Origin: an uncultured Acetatifactor sp. | GTDB lineage: Bacteria; Bacillota; Clostridia; Lachnospirales; Lachnospiraceae | Direction of reading: 5' to 3' | NCBI GenBank assembly: GCA_947629645.1 | Contig: CANREV010000004.1 | Span: 57,578-121,577 of the forward strand | Length of the DNA stretch: 64,000 nt | Shown here: in pieces, positions 62,796 to 64,000 of the stretch | Position numbering within the stretch: position 1 is the first letter of the stretch | How the letters are laid out: each line of letters starts with the position of its first letter | Notes under the pieces: model-generated | Seen by the model: the letters and a program-made list of their open reading frames with translations, nothing else | Database searches by the model: none | What the model was told of the DNA's origin: nothing | Program-made: the position numbers and the translations under genes

Positions 62796-62899
62796 TATTG
62801 ATGAATGCGATATGCGGTGAATGCAGAGGTCGTCATTTCCGTTAAATGCTGTATCCGGATTGGGAAAATTTTAAAGTGAAAGGATAGATAAAATCAAAA

Positions 62900-62942
62900 C
62901 AGGCAGAACTGCACATGACAGTCCTGCCTTGTATTTTTTGCT
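62900..62942. terminator. bidirectional terminator between convergent genes
   Basis: GGCAGAACTG pairs with CAGTCCTGCC across a seven-base loop. A-rich DNA on the left and T-rich DNA on the right allow use by both the Rpn gene and the minus-strand membrane protein gene. Confidence 0.85.
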
Positions 62943-62950
62943 GCAGACGG

Positions 62951-63427
62951 CTATTTTAAAGGTTTGGCGCCGGCCTTTTCCTGTGCGGCTTCCAAAGCCT
63001 GTCTGAAACGGCTTTTCTTTTTGGGAGCGGGGAGGTCCTGCTTACCGTGCAGACCCTTCACATCCAGCACATAAATGCCGCTGACAACGGCTTTCACTTC
63101 CTTTTTGACAGGAACGGAATCAAAAATTTTATCTTCACAGATCAGTGACATGATCTGGGGGCCGATCTTGGCTTTGATGATGGGTAGTTTTGATCCCCGC
63201 ATGGCTTTCGGAACCTGCTCCAAAACGACTTGCGGAAGACCGGCATCCCGTAGTTTCATCCGCTTTTTGTCAATGACCAGCATGGCGATAGTCTGCTTAT
63301 TGGCGTTTAAGATTTCCTGCTGTTCAGCCTGTTTTTTCTGCGCTTTTTTCCCTAGAAAATAAAGGGCGATAACAACGACCGTCAATACCACGGCAATGAC
63401 GATCAGGGTAATGACCCATGGTTTCAT
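62951..63427 (-). CDS. N-terminally anchored membrane protein, 158 residues, unknown
   Basis: Not recognised. The start is the ATG after AATGGAGG. One membrane helix (residues ~4-26) is followed by KKAQKKQAEQQE, which starts a coiled stretch. A beta-rich domain follows (MAMLVIDKKRMKLRDAGLP-like, KAKIGPQIMSLICEDKIF, VPVKKEVKAVVSGIYVLDV), and the tail is Lys/Ala-rich. The soluble part is probably cytoplasmic by the positive-inside rule. No neighbour gives a functional hint. Confidence 0.75.
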   Translation of the reverse strand: MKPWVITLIVIAVVLTVVVIALYFLGKKAQKKQAEQQEILNANKQTIAMLVIDKKRMKLRDAGLPQVVLEQVPKAMRGSKLPIIKAKIGPQIMSLICEDKIFDSVPVKKEVKAVVSGIYVLDVKGLHGKQDLPAPKKKSRFRQALEAAQEKAGAKPLK

Positions 63428-63794
63428 AGAATCAACCTCCATTATAATTTCCAATATTGCATCAATATTTATTATTGTAGCACATGTCCGCAGAGATAGG
63501 CAATAAAACATTTTGCGGTTTCATTTTTTTTATGTGTGGTTTCGGGTTTTTTATGACAGTTCTGCAGAAGGTTGAACTGTTATGTGCATTCAAATATGAA
63601 AACCACCATCCAAGGCATGCATTGTGTCATGGCTGGCTAAAAAATGTCCAAAATGGCATTTTTTTTGATTTCAGGATTCCTCCGCATAAAAGATTGATTG
63701 TGCGGCCGATTTGGCCTGATATTTGTTACAGATGTTAAAGATATTGTGTATTACAGAAACAATGTGCTATAGAAACGGTGTGCTAAAAAAATCG
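63428..63794. other. gene-free interval
   Basis: AT-rich; one open frame (63484-63738) lacks an RBS and protein-like composition. No promoter or repeat of note until the array at 63795. Confidence 0.5.
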
Positions 63795-63900
63795 CACATT
63801 ATAAAGGCTGCACATTATAAAGGCTGCACATTATAAAGGCTGCACATTATAAAGGCTGCACATTATAAAGGCTGCATATTATAAAGGCTGCACATTATAG
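63795..63900. repeat. 16-bp tandem repeat, 6.6 copies
   Basis: CACATTATAAAGGCTG units start at 63795, 63811, 63827, 63843, 63859, 63875 and 63891 with an exact 16-base period; one copy has CATATT. Each carries TTATAAA, -10-like on the plus strand. 63951-63973 holds a REP-like half-element. Confidence 0.95.
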
Positions 63901-64000
63901 AAACTTCATAAATATAAAAACTCCATGGGAAAAATAATACTTGGCCGCCCAGCTTACGGCCTGATTGTTACGCCCATATACGCAGCAGCAAAAAAATTTG

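Noticed and set aside
63484..63738. 84-codon frame near the end
   Set aside because: No RBS, no protein-like pattern, AT-rich intergenic DNA.

Overview
The window is chromosomal DNA of a flagellated, spore-forming Gram-positive anaerobe, most likely a Lachnospiraceae (Clostridia) member. The evidence is a spoVT homologue with a sigma-G-like promoter, a SpoIIQ-like LytM protein with a sigma-F-like promoter, a SipL-type spore-coat protein with a sigma-E-like promoter, AGGAGG-type ribosome binding sites, a T-box in front of ileS, two flagellins, VanR/VanS-type regulators and a class B sortase. No tRNA or rRNA gene, complete insertion sequence or CRISPR array was seen.

Layout. 1-9.4 kb: carbohydrate genes (six-hairpin glycosidase, GH28 pectinase, KDG kinase) around pth and mfd. 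9.4-14 kb: spoVT and two diguanylate cyclases on either side of a 36-bp tandem repeat. 13.7-28.6 kb: T-box-ileS, glycogen phosphorylase, a metallophosphoesterase lipoprotein, an SGNH esterase, an aconitase-like hydratase, an SseB-like protein, a sigma-28-linked calcium-loop protein and an orphan sugar-binding lipoprotein. 28.6-34.1 kb: an accessory stretch (Rpn nuclease, small membrane and lipid-anchored proteins, a decayed helicase). 34.1-37.3 kb: serine recombinase, invertible segment, atypical flagellin, flagellar zinc-ribbon protein. 37.4-49 kb: SpoIIQ-like protein, amidohydrolase, ddl-murF, vanRS-like pair, plsC, and pyrC-pyrK-pyrD (pyrD ends at 50232). 50.3-54 kb: sipL, sortase B and its SPKTG-anchored substrate. 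54.2-58.5 kb: a sigma-28-linked unknown, ispE, a GntR regulator, murI. 58.7-61.7 kb: tyrosine recombinase inside an invertible segment, then csrA and a conventional flagellin. The end holds a second Rpn nuclease, a membrane protein and a 16-bp tandem repeat.

The most interesting reading is a two-locus, phase-variable flagellin system. Locus A has a serine recombinase whose stop codon lies inside one of two 16-bp inverted repeats. These bracket 103 bp carrying a promoter that points at an atypical 660-residue flagellin. Locus B has a FimB-sized tyrosine recombinase between two 20-bp inverted repeats about 0.9 kb apart. A perfect sigma-28 promoter (CTAAA-N16-CCGATAT) lies just inside the left repeat and points away from csrA-flagellin, so this sequence would be the OFF form; inversion would aim it at csrA-flagellin. 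The csrA and flagellin leaders both carry a hairpin with GGA in the loop next to a GGA-containing Shine-Dalgarno sequence, as expected for CsrA control. Two uncharacterised genes (25808-26932 and 54227-54826) also have excellent sigma-28 promoters. Other possible switches are a G9 tract in the spacer of the sortase promoter and several intergenic tandem repeats. All functional statements rest on reading the sequence and on family knowledge; no database search was run.
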